A DNA stretch of 7,505 bases from Bacteroidales bacterium (GTDB taxonomy: Bacteria; Bacteroidota; Bacteroidia; Bacteroidales; UBA12481): contig JAGHDB010000172.1 of the NCBI GenBank assembly GCA_021160155.1, positions 1 through 7,505 on the forward strand. The letters run 5' to 3'. The translations under genes and the position numbers were made by a program. How positions within the stretch are numbered: the stretch's first letter is position 1; every line of letters begins with the position of its first letter. Positions 6,892 through 7,505 of this stretch are shown here, in pieces. The notes under the pieces are model-generated. The model did no database searches. It saw nothing but the letters and a program-made list of their open reading frames with translations, and was not told the DNA's origin.

Positions 6892-7467
6892 TCAAACCTG
6901 CACGCTGCCAGACCACGGTTTCTCCCCGACCGGGAGACCGGCCAGTTTCATGGCCCTGACAACTACCGTTTCACAACTCTCTTCAAGAGTAGCGGGCCTT
7001 TGGTAGAATGAAGGGGAGGCGGGACAGACCACTCCGCCGGCATCGGTAAGGGTAAGCATATTTTGCAGATGTATTCGGTTGCAGGGCATTTCACGGGGAA
7101 CGAGGACCAGCTTTTTGCGCTCTTTGAGGATTACATCGGCAGCACGAACAATCAGATTATCAGAAGTTCCGTGGGCGATCCTTCCGAGCGTACCCATCGA
7201 ACAGGGGATAATGATCATGGCATCATAACCTGCCGATCCGCTGGCCGGCGGCGAGAAAAAACACTCCGGATCATAGCGCTGAAATCCAAAATCATCCGGC
7301 GATATGTCCGGCAACTCATACCGCCATACCTCTTCACCGGTTTTCGATAAAATCAATGCCACCTCCTCCAGATCACCGGATATCGCCCGGAGCTTTTGCA
7401 GGAGTATCCGGGCATAAATCGCTCCGGATGCTCCTGTAATCGCTATAATGATTTTTTTCGTTTCCAA
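6892..7467 (-). CDS. ubiX: Flavin prenyltransferase UbiX
   Basis: Joins dimethylallyl phosphate to FMN to make prenylated FMN, the cofactor of UbiD-family decarboxylases; cytoplasmic, usually a dodecamer. The 191-residue product is of normal family length. It shows the FMN-binding ITGASGAIYA (10-19), SKTGEE (41-46), PCSMGTLGRIAHG (88-100), SDNLIVRAADVILKER (102-117) and LVPREMP (122-128). With Pseudomonas UbiX numbering from memory, R122, K129, R139, E140, Y169 and R185 correspond by exact spacing to R108, K115, R125, E126, Y155 and R171 here, so the active site looks complete. The start is a TTG at 7467; the frame stays open to the window edge with no ATG or GTG, and nine residues before ITGASGA is normal for relatives. 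No ubiD partner is visible. An 8-base tandem repeat lies just upstream. Confidence 0.95.
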   Translation of the reverse strand: METKKIIIAITGASGAIYARILLQKLRAISGDLEEVALILSKTGEEVWRYELPDISPDDFGFQRYDPECFFSPPASGSAGYDAMIIIPCSMGTLGRIAHGTSDNLIVRAADVILKERKKLVLVPREMPCNRIHLQNMLTLTDAGGVVCPASPSFYQRPATLEESCETVVVRAMKLAGLPVGEKPWSGSVQV

Positions 7468-7475
7468 ATTAGTAA

Positions 7476-7505
7476 TTGTAGAGTTGTAGGGTTGTAGAGT
7501 TGTAA
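7476..7505. repeat. 8-base tandem repeat TTGTAGRG running to the window edge
   Basis: Units are TTGTAGAG (7476-7483), TTGTAGGG (7484-7491), TTGTAGAG (7492-7499) and a partial TTGTAA (7500-7505), giving about 3.75 visible copies. The array begins nine bases upstream of the ubiX TTG start, outside the ORF as called, and its full length is unknown because the window ends inside or at the end of it. The unit is not a multiple of three. My impression is that similar GTTGTAG-type arrays occur between genes in some Bacteroidales genomes, but I cannot verify that here. Confidence 0.85.

Overview
This window reads as ordinary chromosomal sequence from an anaerobic or facultative member of the Bacteroidetes (Bacteroidota), most likely the Bacteroidales. 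The signs are near-balanced GC by eye, almost no Shine-Dalgarno sequences ahead of the starts, and a glutaminyl-cyclase-like lipoprotein, asnS, rpoN and a Bacteroidetes-style membrane protein lying side by side. I cannot fix the genus. All seven genes are intact in their frames, except that the first runs off the left edge. I see no rRNA, tRNA, CRISPR array, insertion sequence or phage gene.

Left half (1-4515), all on the + strand: the 3' part of an M28/glutaminyl-peptide cyclotransferase-like lipoprotein gene; asnS (asparaginyl-tRNA synthetase) 21 bases later; rpoN (sigma-54) 43 bases after that; and a small polytopic membrane protein whose GTG start overlaps the rpoN stop by four bases. The tight spacing suggests co-transcription of at least rpoN with the membrane protein, and possibly of all four genes.

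Right half: a - strand gene for a [2Fe-2S] ferredoxin/ASKHA ATPase of the corrinoid-protein reductive activator family (RACo/RamA-like). Its 3' end overlaps the membrane-protein gene tail to tail by 21 bases. Divergent from it, across about 72 bases, is a + strand ComF-family phosphoribosyltransferase. It converges on a - strand ubiX (flavin prenyltransferase) with a TTG start. Upstream of ubiX, at the window edge, an 8-base tandem repeat (TTGTAGRG) begins and is still running at the last base.

The genes do not form one pathway. They cover translation (asnS), alternative transcription initiation (rpoN), envelope protein maturation (cyclase), cofactor chemistry (corrinoid activation, prenylated FMN) and probable DNA uptake or nucleotide metabolism (ComF). 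I find no convincing new multi-gene system. The best second looks are the octamer repeat beside ubiX, two in-frame tandem repeats inside the ASKHA gene (a 9-base unit in four copies and a 21-base imperfect duplication), the corrinoid activator without a corrinoid partner nearby, and the rpoN-coupled membrane protein with what look like degenerate PAP2 motifs.
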